Source of the DNA: Athripsodes cinereus
Taxonomy: Eukaryota > Arthropoda > Insecta > Trichoptera > Leptoceridae
Assembly: GCA_947579605.1 (NCBI GenBank)
Contig: OX388327.1
Coordinates: 1,537,122-1,601,121 of the forward strand
Reading direction: 5' to 3'
Length of the DNA stretch: 64,000 bases
The notes below the pieces were generated by a model. The model was given only the letters and a program-made list of their open reading frames with translations. It ran no database searches and was not told the origin of the DNA. Shown in pieces: positions 52,994-63,504 of the stretch (within the stretch, counting starts at the first letter, position 1; each line of letters begins with the position of its first letter). Made by a program: the position numbers and the translations under genes.

Positions 52994-53975
52994 AAGGTTG
53001 TGTCATGTCTCCGTGGCTGTTCAACTTATTCTTCGACTACTGTATGCGACCTGTGAAAGAGATGGATGTTGGTGTCGAGCTGAATGGGTTTCGGGTGAAT
53101 GCATTGATGTACGCAGATGATTTGGTGTTAATGGCTGAGAGTGAAAGGGACTTACATGAGATTGTTACGTGTGTGTATGATAGTTGCAATTTGAATGGTT
53201 TGAAAATGAATGTTATGAAGACGAAAGTTCTTGTTTTTGAAAGAGAGAATGAAAAAACGATTTGCGAGATTAAAGTTGGTGACGAATGTTTGGAGCAAGT
53301 AAGTGAGTATGTATATTTGGGAAGTATGTTTACGAGGGATGGAAGATGCGATAGGGACATTGAAAGAAGGAAAGTGGCCGGTGCTAGAGTGAACGGTGCA
53401 CTTCGACCCATTGTCAGCAATGGCAATGTGTCGAACATGGCTAAAATGCTGGTGCACAATACCATTCTGGTACCGTCACTTACGTATGCAAGCGAGACAT
53501 GGACGTGGCTGAAGAAGGACGAAAGTGGAATAAATGCAGTGGAGATGCGATCGTTAAGAAGAATGGTTGGTAAAACGCTGCGTGATAGAGTGAAGAATGA
53601 GGATATTAGAAGAATGAGCGGATGCAAGAAGAGTGTTGTGGACAGAATGCGCGTGAATAAACTACGGTGGTTTGGACACGTTGAACGAATGAACGAAGTA
53701 AGAATGACAAAGAGGATATACTTGTCTGAAAGAAAAGGTGTGAGGAAGCGCGGACGTCCGAGAACCACGTGGCTTGATCACGTGGATCAAATTCTCAAGG
53801 ACGGCCGCGTGTTGAGTAAGAGGAATCGACGTGCGTGTATGAGAAACTGTATGAATGTGGAGGAAGCGAAGGAAGTGTGTAAAGATAGATCTGTGTGGCG
53901 TTCCGTTCTCTCTGCCTACCCCACTTGGGATACGGCGTGAGGGTATAGTATAGTATAGTATAGTATAGTATTTAT
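52994..53975 (+). mobile_element. RTE-A LINE, best copy, (TATAG)n tail
   Basis: It is 5' truncated inside the reverse transcriptase (first codons G-C-V-M-S-P-W-L-F-N). The open frame runs to the stop at 53938-53940, then gagggtatag and a TATAG repeat to 53971. All other RTE-A fragments in the window align within it. Confidence 0.9.
53005..53940 (+). CDS. RTE-type reverse transcriptase, C-terminal 311 codons
   Basis: It is the polymerase part of the ORF2 of a non-LTR retrotransposon. Residues 1-7 (M-S-P-W-L-F-N) are the palm segment preceding the catalytic YADD box at 36-39, whose two aspartates bind metal. The G-L-K-M-N-V-M-K-T-K segment (64-73) is the next palm motif, followed by Y-L-G-S-M-F near 106 (thumb side). 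The C-terminus has W-F-G-H-V-E-R-M-N, K-R-G-R-P-R-T-T-W-L-D-H-V-D and a Cys-containing R-A-C-M-R-N-C-M. The endonuclease and the first catalytic Asp motif are missing through 5' truncation, so it cannot act alone. The ATG is internal. The frame is free of stops, unlike all other copies here. Confidence 0.85.
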   Translation: MSPWLFNLFFDYCMRPVKEMDVGVELNGFRVNALMYADDLVLMAESERDLHEIVTCVYDSCNLNGLKMNVMKTKVLVFERENEKTICEIKVGDECLEQVSEYVYLGSMFTRDGRCDRDIERRKVAGARVNGALRPIVSNGNVSNMAKMLVHNTILVPSLTYASETWTWLKKDESGINAVEMRSLRRMVGKTLRDRVKNEDIRRMSGCKKSVVDRMRVNKLRWFGHVERMNEVRMTKRIYLSERKGVRKRGRPRTTWLDHVDQILKDGRVLSKRNRRACMRNCMNVEEAKEVCKDRSVWRSVLSAYPTWDTA

Positions 53976-54140
53976 TTTATTTATTTATTTATTTATTTAC
54001 ATATCCACGGCGTGAACCTTTCACGTGTTTAAAGATACACAAAAAAAATCATACAAATTAAACTTCTCATTCACAACACAGTTGGAACAACACAAGAACA
54101 AAAATCAGCGAAGAACAAAACACAAACGGGAATCTTTTTT
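53975..54140 (-). mobile_element. LINE 3'UTR (family H), split by SINE-B
   Basis: It starts with a TTTA run, then atatccacggcgtgaacctt and the AC-rich body, and matches 19698-19960. It continues at 54319 after a SINE-B insertion. Confidence 0.5.
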
Positions 54141-54318
54141 TTTTTAAAAAAAAGATATATCTAGGTTTTTGTTATAAACCCAAATACAACCTTATACACC
54201 TTTCACAGTAAGCTTAAAGCTTGTGTCGTGAAAGGGGAGATTTCCAGCACCTGGGATCGAACCACGGACCTCATGTGCACGAGGCCGATACTCTACCTCC
54301 AGGCTACCGACGAACTCA
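54140..54318 (-). mobile_element. SINE-B, near full length
   Basis: Reversed SINE-B: agatatatctaggtttttgt, tgtcgtgaaaggggaga, a reversed B box (gggatcgaaccacgg) and the end ggctaccgacgaactc. It sits inside the family-H LINE remnant. Just right of it a caattcatg motif is repeated three times. Confidence 0.85.
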
Positions 54319-54744
54319 ATTCATGTATCAATTCATGAATCAATTCATGACAACTATATTTTAATCAAATCACAAAATAATGGTTTAAAAAAGAGATTAG
54401 TCGGATTGGTGACGTACCAGGGCTAAATTGTTGTACTTATATTTGTTTCATGAAACTTATATTTATTTCAGGTCTTCAGGGGATAAAACATATTAAAAAT
54501 ATAATAAACAATAAAACTTTGACAATATCCATTAAAATAAACAATAACAACATCTTCTGAATCATTTCAACCGGATGGAAAATAAATAATACAACACTCG
54601 AGAACGCTACTTTATATATACATCACAAAACCATATTTACACTGATATATCCACTCGACGCAGCCCTCAAGGATAAAAAGAGAGCCTTAGAAAATAAAGT
54701 TATTTAGTCAGTATTTTTTTATTTAACTTGATACATTTTTAAGT

Positions 54745-54796
54745 CACGACATTATGAATTTCCTGGCCCTGGCTGGGTCATTTCCTGAGAATGCCC
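54745..54796 (+). pseudogene. RTE-B LINE fragment, part 1
   Basis: The segment ctggccctggctgggtcatt and gagaatgcccgatgat match the W-S-W-L-G-H-V-L-R-M-P-N-D codons of the RTE-B copy at 23573. The copy is cut by a LINE and resumes at 55135. Confidence 0.65.
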
Positions 54797-55134
54797 GATG
54801 ATCGAGAAAGGTATGGATTTCTCTACTCTGCTTCAAGATTATATAATTCATGGCCAAACCACATTAAGGAAGCTAATGGCCTTGGACTTCTTAATAAAAA
54901 ACTGAGAAATAAACTGATTGAAGAGAGGGAGTAATTGTGATTGTGTTTGTTATTTTGATACCTATAGTTTAGAATAAATATTTGTTTGTCTTGTATCCCC
55001 TTATACCAGCAATATTATTGCTCTTTGGGGATTTCAAATTTTTATTTGTGAATTTATATGTATGTGTTCAATTATTCAAAATGTATATATTAACTTTTAA
55101 TAAAATTCTTTAATCTATATTATTTAATCTTAAA
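54797..55134 (+). mobile_element. LINE 3' end inserted in RTE-B
   Basis: It encodes Y-S-A-S-R-L-Y-N-S-W-P-N-H-I-K-E-A, then K-L-R-N-K-L-I-E-E-R-E, stop. The x-L-Y-N-S-W-P-x-x-I-K pattern is a closing motif of CR1-group polymerases. About 200 bp of AT-rich 3'UTR follow. Confidence 0.6.
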
Positions 55135-55275
55135 TAGTGGGCCAAAAAGAATACTGTTCTTCCGTCCGTAAGGATTCCATCGGCCCGGCTTTCACAATAC
55201 ACCGTTCCTATGATAACGACATCAGAGCGCAGAGAAAGTCGTGGGAAGACGTGACGCAATTGGCACAGAGGCGTA
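55135..55275 (+). pseudogene. RTE-B LINE fragment, part 2
   Basis: It resumes with gtgggccaaaaagaatactg through tcacaatacaccgttcctat and tggcacagaggcg. It carries an internal deletion and stops. Confidence 0.7.
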
Positions 55276-55325
55276 GGTACACTTTATTTTTTCATTGTAA
55301 TTGTATTCTATTATTTTTTATATAT

Positions 55326-55866
55326 GAACGTTGTCCATGGACACCGAAAGTGATCACTTAAGCCGGCCTAGAGCAAATTCGTAAGCGTTGGGACACCTTT
55401 TTCACTTCTTCCGATTAGATTTTACACAATGTTGCATTGTGTAGACATGTTTCTCCAATCGAGGTTTCTGATTGGTTTTGTCATCTGCACCCAAATCCGG
55501 TTAATCAATAAAAAAATTAGTAAATATTCTAAACATTTGTTGCTGACTGGTCGAACTAGCAACCGATAAAGTATTGAACTTAATTGTTTAAACGGGAGAT
55601 CGCGATCCATTTGACATCTGAAAAATGAGATCCCAAAAAAATGGTTGCTTCTAAGGTTTGCATAATGCGTCTCTCGATTGGTGGACCTTACATCGTGACA
55701 TTGAGAATGGTGGAATTGGTGAACGTTGTCCATGGACACCGAAAGGGATCACTTAAGCCAGCTTAGAGCCAATTCGTAAGCGTTGGGACACCTTTCTTAC
55801 TTCTTCCGATTAGATTTTACACAATGTTGCATTGTGTAGACATGATTCTCCAATCGAGGTTTCTGA
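55326..55866. repeat. MITE-D sequence in tandem, 395-bp period
   Basis: gaacgttgtccatggacacc recurs at 55326 and 55721, and the following ~145 bp are repeated nearly unchanged through caatcgaggtttctgat. The intervening part matches 20438-20640. About 1.4 units of a head-to-tail array are present. Confidence 0.85.
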
Positions 55867-55869
55867 TAT

Positions 55870-56925
55870 ATTATGTAGTTGTAGATCAGATTGGCAATTT
55901 GCTAACAAGACAAAAGACATCTCTCTCGAGAATTATCCATGTAGTAGAAAAAACATTGGTTTTTTTAATTTCGTTTTTACCTAGTGCCTTCAGGCGACAA
56001 TATCAACCACAATAATAACATATGAACCAGCCTAAACCTAAATAGTTGACTTTTTGGGTCTCTCTACATCTCAATGTTTTTTTTCCCTTCATTCCCTTAT
56101 GCTTTTTGACACTAATTCATGTTTTTTTTCTGTGTGTTTGACAGGTAGGTAAGTTAGGTTAATGTAGTGAATGACAGTTAATCTGGATTGTTTATAAAAA
56201 TATACCGACTGATTATTCCTATTGTAAGAACAGATGACTGTTATTCTTCTTTATATATTTTTTTTATTATCTAGTGTGGTAGCATTTTTTTATCATTTTA
56301 CTATTCTTTTATTTAAATCTGACAACCTTATGGGCTTCAAACTTAATATGAATTTTTGATTTGTGTGCACTTATAAATAGGGCGATAATTATATTGGTAC
56401 CATTTTTTGTTTGCATTGTTTGTTTTTATGCATATATATTGTCTGTAGTGTGCTGTTGATGTGAAATAAGTAAATAAATAAACCGATTCGTAAACATCCC
56501 TCCTTCCCAAATCCTGAATAATTTTCTCAGACTTGAAATCTTTGCTTCAGAAATCAGATATCTCACATAATGTACATATTATTAGGGTATGTATTGTAAC
56601 CTTCCTTCATACCTCTGACTAAAACTCTTCAAGTGGAAATATTCATTCGGAGTAGTTTCTCACAAGGACTATCATCAGCTGCTGTGTGAAGGGAAAAGGT
56701 AAATACACATAGTACAAGTAGTTACATTGATATTCCTATAATAATAATAATAATGGTCTCAAGAAGTAAGCGGAGAGAGTGACTTTACCGAGATAAGGAT
56801 TGTAATTTATAGCGTCTATGTGAGGCTAATGATATTATTTTGGCAGGCACGAAAAATTATTAATCGGTCTATGGCCGATGTGAAAATTCTAAAATCCGAA
56901 AGTATACGTGTTCGTGTGGAGAATC
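55870..56925. other. Unassigned sequence
   Basis: Nothing recognised except AAAT and AAT microsatellites (56466-56480, 56739-56755). Confidence 0.35.
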
Positions 56926-56929
56926 TTGT

Positions 56930-57010
56930 ACGACCACATAATGATAATAATTATGTTATGACAATTTATACAGCGCCGTACTGTGATAATATCACTTCAA
57001 GGGCGCTTGA
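56930..57010 (-). mobile_element. L2-like LINE 3' tail
   Basis: Reversed gcgcccttgaagtg, cggcgc and tataaattgtca as in 552-626 and 41232-41300. Confidence 0.5.
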
Positions 57011-57109
57011 CATTATTTAGGATCAACATCCACGTCCATCTTAAAATTGCATATCATAAATTTTAAATAAGTAATCATCAGAAATATAAAAATCATAATA
57101 ATACAATAT

Positions 57110-57275
57110 AAATAAGGTGGCAACGGCAGGTGTCGAACTTGTGTGTTGAAAGGCTTGGTTTGGAGTAGCCAGAGGTCCTGGAAGCAGCGGTGGACAGGGA
57201 TCTCTGGAGAAGGTACCTAGGCGCAATGGGCCTCCGACCCAACTAGGACAAGGGGAAGATGATGATGATGATGAT
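57110..57275 (+). pseudogene. RTE-D LINE C-terminus with (GAT)n tail
   Basis: The frame W-Q-R-Q-V-S-N-L-C-V-E-R-L-G-L-E, stop, P-E-V-L-E-A-A-V-D-R-D-L-W-R-R matches the minus-strand copy at 48776-48955. It ends gaagatgatgatgatgatga. Confidence 0.75.
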
Positions 57276-57279
57276 GACA

Positions 57280-58080
57280 ATATAAATAATAATAAAAACA
57301 ATAAAAACCAATGTATTTTCAGCAGACATTCAGTCTCTGTCCAAAAATTTAAAACAAGATAAGAGGTGTGTCATTTGTAAAACCTTGTGAGCAAATACGT
57401 CTTTAGGCCTTTCCTGAAACCAAAGATATCCAAAGACAAGCAGGAAAATGATGACACCCTTTGAAATTAGCCACTTGGAATATACGATCTATTATGACCA
57501 AGTTTGTGGTGTGTTTGGAAGGTTGAAAATGAGTGTATTATCAGTGACAAAAACATGAATGTAATGTTGGGAGGATGTTATGGTAAAGAAACTCCGGGGG
57601 CATGTTTTGGATGAAGCAAGACCCAGTGATGGTGGTAATCGAGACAGTGTGTCATGGCATAACCATGGTGGTATCATGGCTACTAAATTATGACATAGAG
57701 GAATTGGTAATGTTACCTAGGTTTAGAGAGAACTCTTAACTATGCCTTGAGTCGATTCATAAGAGTCGAAACTCTGTGTCATGCACTCCTAAAGGAAATT
57801 CACATATTATGTATGTGTATCATATACAACATACCTACCTATTCAAATCGTTGACTATCGGTGAGTGAAATCAACTGGAATAATTAATCTAGAGTGGTTT
57901 AAAATATTTTAGTTTTATTTACTGCCAAAATCACACGATAGTAAAAAATTTATTATAGTTAAAAAAATATGATATTTTTTATTTATCGCCACATGAATAT
58001 TGCCTTCTTAATTACATATTAAATGTCATCTTTAGTAATGTTTAAACAATAATTAAAAATATTTTAGTTTAATAAAAATA
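57280..58080. other. Unassigned sequence
   Basis: The GC-richer part 57490-57690 may be an eroded transposon, but no motif is clear. Confidence 0.3.
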
Positions 58081-58084
58081 AAGC

Positions 58085-58285
58085 TACATCAATAAATCTC
58101 CCTCGACATCCATCAAGAGGGAAACCAAAGAATACTTGGATGACACAATGCAATAGAATCCTGCGGAGAAATGGCCTGGATGAAAATGATATAATAAACA
58201 GGAGAGTGTATAACCTCAGAACGAGAAGAGCCGACCCCAACAGCCTTCAGTGGCAATAAGTTGGGACAGTGCCAGGAAGAAGAAG
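58085..58285 (+). pseudogene. RTE-type LINE C-terminus with (GAA)n tail
   Basis: It translates as R-H-P-S-R-G-K-P-K-N-T-W-M-T-Q-C, then R-R-N-G-L-D-E-N-D-I-I-N-R-R-V-Y-N-L-R-T-R-R-A-D-P, stop, then gaagaagaagg. The R-G-K/R-P-K-x-T-W and R-R-A-D-P motifs are typical of RTE tails. Confidence 0.65.
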
Positions 58286-58289
58286 GTTT

Positions 58290-59030
58290 AAAATATGATT
58301 ATCATGGCTATATCAAAAAGTAGGATTAAATTAACTAAGGTGAATTACAGTGAGTCTGTGCATTATGAGGATTTCGATCGGTTTGCAAAGTGTCGTCAGG
58401 GGAAAGTCAAATGAATTTAATAACAATATATGTAGATACCTTTGAAATTTTTTCAGTGTCATTTAAAAGCTATTTTTTATAAATGTTCTCTTTGAAAAGC
58501 CTGTAGTATAGAAATTAAAGTAAAAGATCTTTAGACAAACCAAAACAAAGACTCCATGTCAATATTCGGACTTCGTCAAATTTAAAACCAAAATATTGTT
58601 GCGCTTTTCGAGACATAAAATCGATTCAAACATAAATATCATGATTAGTACCATCTGTACCCAGTAGAGTTATTCAGGTAACTATTATATTACAAACAAC
58701 AGATGAATTACCAAGGCAAATCTCTAACATTGAGATTACATAAAATAACATTTGATTATTTACTTATTATGGATTTAATTATTAGGAATCGAACCTCTAG
58801 GGAAATATACAGAATGGATTAACTCAAACACGTCAGACACTATCCCACGCAACTGACAAATGTGGTGCCATCCCTGATACTTGTAATTATTCTATTATTC
58901 TAATTTTACAGGACATAGATCAACCAGTTTATGTCCCATGGATTACACAATAATAATAATGACTGTCCAGTCCCGTAACTCACAAGAAGAAATGTCTTAA
59001 ATTGGAGAAATCACAATTTTTGTGATTTTG
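58290..59030. other. Unassigned AT-rich sequence
   Basis: Nothing recognised. Confidence 0.35.
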
Positions 59031-59034
59031 GTAT

Positions 59035-59152
59035 AGGTGCATAACACATACTTGAATTCAGCAATGCGGTTTGTTTAATGTTTCAATTTTTTGCTCATGT
59101 AAAGAGGATAGTTTATAATATATTAATTACATGCGGCTAGTGTGCTGGCTAC
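59035..59152 (+). mobile_element. Diverged SINE-C fragment
   Basis: It has ttgaattcagcaatgcggtt, atgtaaagaggatagtt and acatgcggctagtgtgctgg, then stops where the element at 59157 begins. Confidence 0.55.
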
Positions 59153-59156
59153 CCTA

Positions 59157-59503
59157 AGATATCGTCACCTGAGAATAAAAGGGTTCCATCTAACAAAAAC
59201 AAAAATCAGAGAGAAATGGGATTGAGGTTTCAAAGACATATTTCATAATATTTTTTCAATGATTGATTTTTGAAATGGAATACAATGTTGGAAATACTTT
59301 AAATTTTATCGAATAAAGAGTGTTAAAACATTTTTATTAAATAGGGTTTTTTTGACGTGTTGAAAATCACATGCAATTTTATTATCTTCGTGAAAAAAAA
59401 ACTATGCCAATCCATAGAGTATTAAATACTAAGTTGGAATGCTTTTCACGAAAAAAACACAAAAAAATGTTAGTGTGAACCGTCTCGCTCTCAGGTGACA
59501 ATA
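59157..59503. mobile_element. Possible MITE with 16-bp TIRs
   Basis: The left atatcgtcacctgaga and the right tctcaggtgacaatat are inverted with one mismatch, about 345 bp apart. It lies between two oppositely oriented SINE-C copies and has no coding capacity. Confidence 0.5.
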
Positions 59504-59750
59504 TATACTATACCATCACGGCATATCCCACAAGTGGGGTAGCCAGCAGACCCGCTGCATATAAAACATGCAAGCTGTCTTCTCCGTGCCAATATAAAAT
59601 TAAGACATTCAGGATGGTTGGCAAACCTCATCGCCAAATTTGAGATGTAAAATGTCTTATTTTTTCGAACACCTGCCTTTTACAGGACACTCGAAAACTT
59701 ATGGAGAAGAGTGGGAGACCAATTCTTTACCGGGTGCTCCACGGGATAAA
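59503..59750 (-). mobile_element. SINE-C, full length
   Basis: It has all landmarks from tataccatcacggcatatcc to accgggtgctccacgggat. Confidence 0.85.
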
Positions 59751-59754
59751 TATG

Positions 59755-60200
59755 CCGTGACGATATGATCAAACGAATGAATGAGTCTAAATAAATAATG
59801 ATATGTATGCAACACTTAAACTTATAGATACAGGGTGTAACAAAAGATTGAGATATCACTTACAGAGGTATTTACTATGTACCTACAATTGAGATTGGTA
59901 CAGTTACTGTATCGGTGGTGTGTAAATATTGCTTTAAGGCTTTATCCTATATCCCATTGTATAATATACAATGTACCTACATACATACAGTGTACTTAAT
60001 AGCTGATACACTACAATACTGTTTACACAACCATACAACCGTACAATTGTGCATTTGTATAGAATATACCAACCTATAGTAATTTGGAATAGAGGAATTA
60101 GAAGTGGATATGTCTTATGAATAAGAATTAATTATTAGTGTAGCGTTTGAGTTAAAGTGAGGAATGAGGATAATTGTCTGAATTATTATTATACATATCT
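59755..60200. other. Unassigned sequence
   Basis: Nothing recognised. Confidence 0.35.
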
Positions 60201-60207
60201 TATGTTG

Positions 60208-60740
60208 AAACCCGGGTCACTTTTAAGTTTAACAGAGGCATTGAATGTAGAAACCCGGATCACTTTTGTGTTTGACAAAGACATTGAATATCGAAACCTA
60301 GGTCACTTTTGTGTTTGACAAAGGCATCGAATGTTGAAATCCAGGTCACTTATGTGTTTGACAAAGACATCGAATGTTGAAACCCTGGTCACTTTTGAAT
60401 TTGACAAAGACATCGATTGTCGAAACTCGGGTAACTTTTGTGTTTGACAAAGGGTGCGTCCAGATAGTAGGATGCGAACGTCAATCAATCTTCAACGATT
60501 CGGAGCATTCTCCGAAGAAATGTTTGAATGAATGCCTTCGTAACCCGTATAAGGACGGGAAACAAACGCATTTATTCGAATATTTCTTCGGAGAATGCTC
60601 CGAATCGTTGAAGATTGATGATTGATTGACGTTCGTATCCTACTATCTGGACGCCCCCAAAGACATCGAATGTCGAAACCCGGTTCATTTTGAGTTTGAA
60701 AAAAACATCGAATGTCGAAACACGGGTCTGACTGTTTAAA
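60208..60740 (+). repeat. 43-bp minisatellite, split by MITE-F
   Basis: Units start at 60208, 60251, 60294, 60337, 60380 and 60423, exactly 43 bp apart, of the form aaacccgggtcacttttgtg followed by tttgacaaagacatcgaatg. The array resumes at 60659 for about two more units (60676, 60718). Confidence 0.9.
60453..60658. mobile_element. MITE-F with long inverted arms and 4-bp TSD
   Basis: The left end ggtgcgtccagatagtagga and the right end tcctactatctggacgcccc are inverted. The homology continues through cgaacgtcaatcaatc and cttcaacgattcggagcatt. AAAG is present on both sides although the uninterrupted 43-bp unit has it once, which defines a short target duplication. A sister copy is at 32817-33029. 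Confidence 0.85.
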
Positions 60741-60829
60741 AAAATGCAGTTTTATGCGAATTGACACAGAGAATATTTCGACATAGTTGATAAAACCTTT
60801 TTGGATTTCTCTACTTTTGATCGCAAACC

Positions 60830-61098
60830 ATACAATTGCAATGCACAGGACATGTGAAGCAAATAGATGATAGAACGGTGCCAAAGAAAGTTTATTTTTC
60901 TGAAAAAGGGGGTGTAAGAAAAGTAAGGGCAGATCGAATTATATGTAAATGTGGATCCAATTATATGTAAAGTAAAAGAAATCGGTGTGTATAAAAAAAA
61001 CTGCTTGAATAAGGAGGAAGCAAAAGTAGTAAATAAGGTTAGATCAATATGGCGTTCCGATCTCTCTACGTACCCCACTTGAAAAACATACGATGTGA
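60830..61098 (+). mobile_element. Old RTE-A fragment
   Basis: It retains ggacatgtgaagcaaataga, tttatttttctgaaaaaggg, aataaggaggaagcaaaagt and atatggcgttccgatctctc in RTE-A order, with many changes. Confidence 0.65.
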
Positions 61099-61099
61099 T

Positions 61100-61930
61100 G
61101 TATTGGGTACGTATATACACATGTAGATACCTACAATGTTCCCATATTAAATAATAGGATGGCATGTGACATATAATAATAATAATTTGTAACAAGAAGG
61201 AAACCTCCAATTACTTCACAAAACCACATCATCAATATATCACCACAACACCACACACACACACACGCACGAGCCTAACCTAACACTCTGTATAATGTTG
61301 TACAACTACATAATACCTACAGCTACTGTTCTTATTATTATTGAAAGCGTTATTGTCTAACTAGGTATGTTACACCCTTTATACCCAAACATAATAATAT
61401 GTATGACAAATATTTAAGGTTCTATGCAGTGATATGTTACAACTAGATTCGCAATGTCATACAAATATTCTCTAAAAATGTGTACCCACCCGTCGAGGTA
61501 ATAAACATACCTGAGTAATATATATTCATCTCTTTTCTATTGTATATATTCATCTCTATCTACCGGCCTTCGTCGTCTGTAATAATCCCCATTCTCATAT
61601 TGTCTATCTCTTGTTATCTACAAACAATTTATATATGTGTCGCTTTTTTTCAAACTAAATTTGCGGCACCAAGGACCGCAAGGAGATTTTATTGATGGTA
61701 CATGTTTGAGATTCATATTGCAAATCTAGGTATAACATATCACTGTGCGATGCGACTGTTCTATGCGATGTGTCATAATATTTTAAGAAATACTCAGCTA
61801 CTCTGGTAGGTACTGTAGGTAAATTGGGAATTTTGTTTGCAAGGGACGGAAGACAATTTTATTTATTTAAAATAACTTTTCGATTTTCGAAAAAAAAAAA
61901 ACACTATGAAAGTTCATTTTAATTTAGATA
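61100..61930. other. Unassigned sequence
   Basis: It contains a CA microsatellite at 61248-61267. Nothing else was recognised. Confidence 0.35.
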
Positions 61931-61936
61931 ATAAAA

Positions 61937-62114
61937 TTATGCAATATAAAAACACTGTTTACTTTCACTGATTATTATATTATTGTTAGAAGCTTTTCGG
62001 ACATACGTTAGTTTTAAATCATTGTTACTGATGATAAATGTATGTATGTCCGAAAAGCTTCTAACAATAATATCAAAATCAGTGAAAGTAAACAGTGTTT
62101 TTATTTTGCATAAT
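61937..62114. mobile_element. Foldback MITE, ~70-bp arms
   Basis: The left arm (aaaaacactgtttactttca, then gaagcttttcggacatac) and the right arm are reverse complements with a ~35-bp loop. Copy number in this window is one. Confidence 0.8.
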
Positions 62115-62119
62115 TTCAT

Positions 62120-63020
62120 TACTTAAATTTATTTATATATTTATCAACGATAATATAGATAGATACACATAAACATTTATAAACCCTCGAAGCACGAGCT
62201 GTGCTCAATTTTGTGAATATTAAAAATGTGTTAATGTATTTCAGAGCACTTCGATCTTCAAACATACCAGCAGACTTCACAATTCCATGGCAAGGCTTTC
62301 GGTGTTAAAGTCCTGTTATTTGGAATAAGCTGTTTACCAATCTACGGCGCCAAAGAAGAAACATCACTAATTTTTAAAGCAAAAAAATAACTGCCCTTTT
62401 CACCAGCGCCCTTGTAACGGTTGAAACGATGTCAAAAGAATCAAATTATCCATCATTATCGCAAATTTATGATTGGTTTTGTCATCTACACGGTGTGCCC
62501 AAAATCAGTGAAACTATAAATTAGCTTAGTATATATTATAAATTAGTTTTTATTTTATACTAATTTTTAAATTATACTATAAATTAGTTTCCCTGAAGAT
62601 GCCTACAAGTATAGGCGAAAACGTTCGGTATTCAACCTAACATAGTGGAGATTAAACAGTGCTCAATAATATATTTTTATATTTTATTTATTAAAATTAT
62701 AAATTAGCGAATAGTGTAAAACAACCCCTTAAGATTCCTGAAAGCGAGAGGTTGTATTTTCTAATACAGGTTAGTTTTATTAACGAGTGGTGCTCGAAAC
62801 ATCCACTGATCATTTATTTACTGACAACGCTACCAGTTTACATTACAAAACAAAATGTTTAAACTTTAAGAAATTGTAATTGTAATTTATTAGATACGTT
62901 TGTCTCTTACAGGCAGAGAAATACCCTCTTATCACAAATATATTTCGAAAAGAAATTATTGTTTTTATGCTGCGTGAGTTTGTTTCTATTCTCTCTGAGT
63001 TTCCTGGCTAATAATAGGTC
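62120..63020. other. Mostly unassigned; LINE and Penelope-like traces
   Basis: At 62255-62345 a frame reads S-P-V-I-W-N-K-L-F-T-N-L-R, faintly like LINE C-termini. At 62587-62665 is the second copy of the gaagatgcctacaa...acgttcgg repeat found at 18113. Confidence 0.35.
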
Positions 63021-63419
63021 TGCGACTCCTTGCTGTATATTTTCTAGTGTCCAGTAAAAGATAAGTATTTGCTAAATCATTCACTTGACCCATTTTTGTT
63101 TTGTTGCTTGTATTTGTTTTTATAGTTGACAGTACTATGGAGACATGTTTGTAAATAATTAATTTTGTTTGACTGATTCTTTTTATTCATTTGTTGAAAG
63201 GTTTTATTTTTAGTTTCCTCATTTCATTGATTCTTTTATTATTTATCATATCGATATTTCTGCCACAACACAACCCTATGGCTAGTATGGTAAAAAAATA
63301 ATAATCATTGATTGTGTTAAATATTACTAAACATGTTATTATAAAAGTGTAAAGAGGATATTATTTAAATAAAGATTAGGTATTATGTATTAGAGTATTA
63401 GACTAACTGCATAAAATGA

Positions 63420-63500
63420 AAATGCCAGTTGTCTTCTACACAGAAATTAAAATGAATACATTCTGGATGAGTGGCATATCACATTGCAGAATTGAGATGT
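63420..63500 (-). mobile_element. SINE-C scrap
   Basis: It has agttgtcttctacacagaaa, cattctggatgagtggcata and cagaattgagatgta in SINE-C reverse order. Confidence 0.55.
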
Positions 63501-63504
63501 ATTG

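Noticed and set aside
53037..53768. 243-codon frame on the minus strand
   Set aside because: It is the antisense of the RTE-A reverse transcriptase and has no family features.
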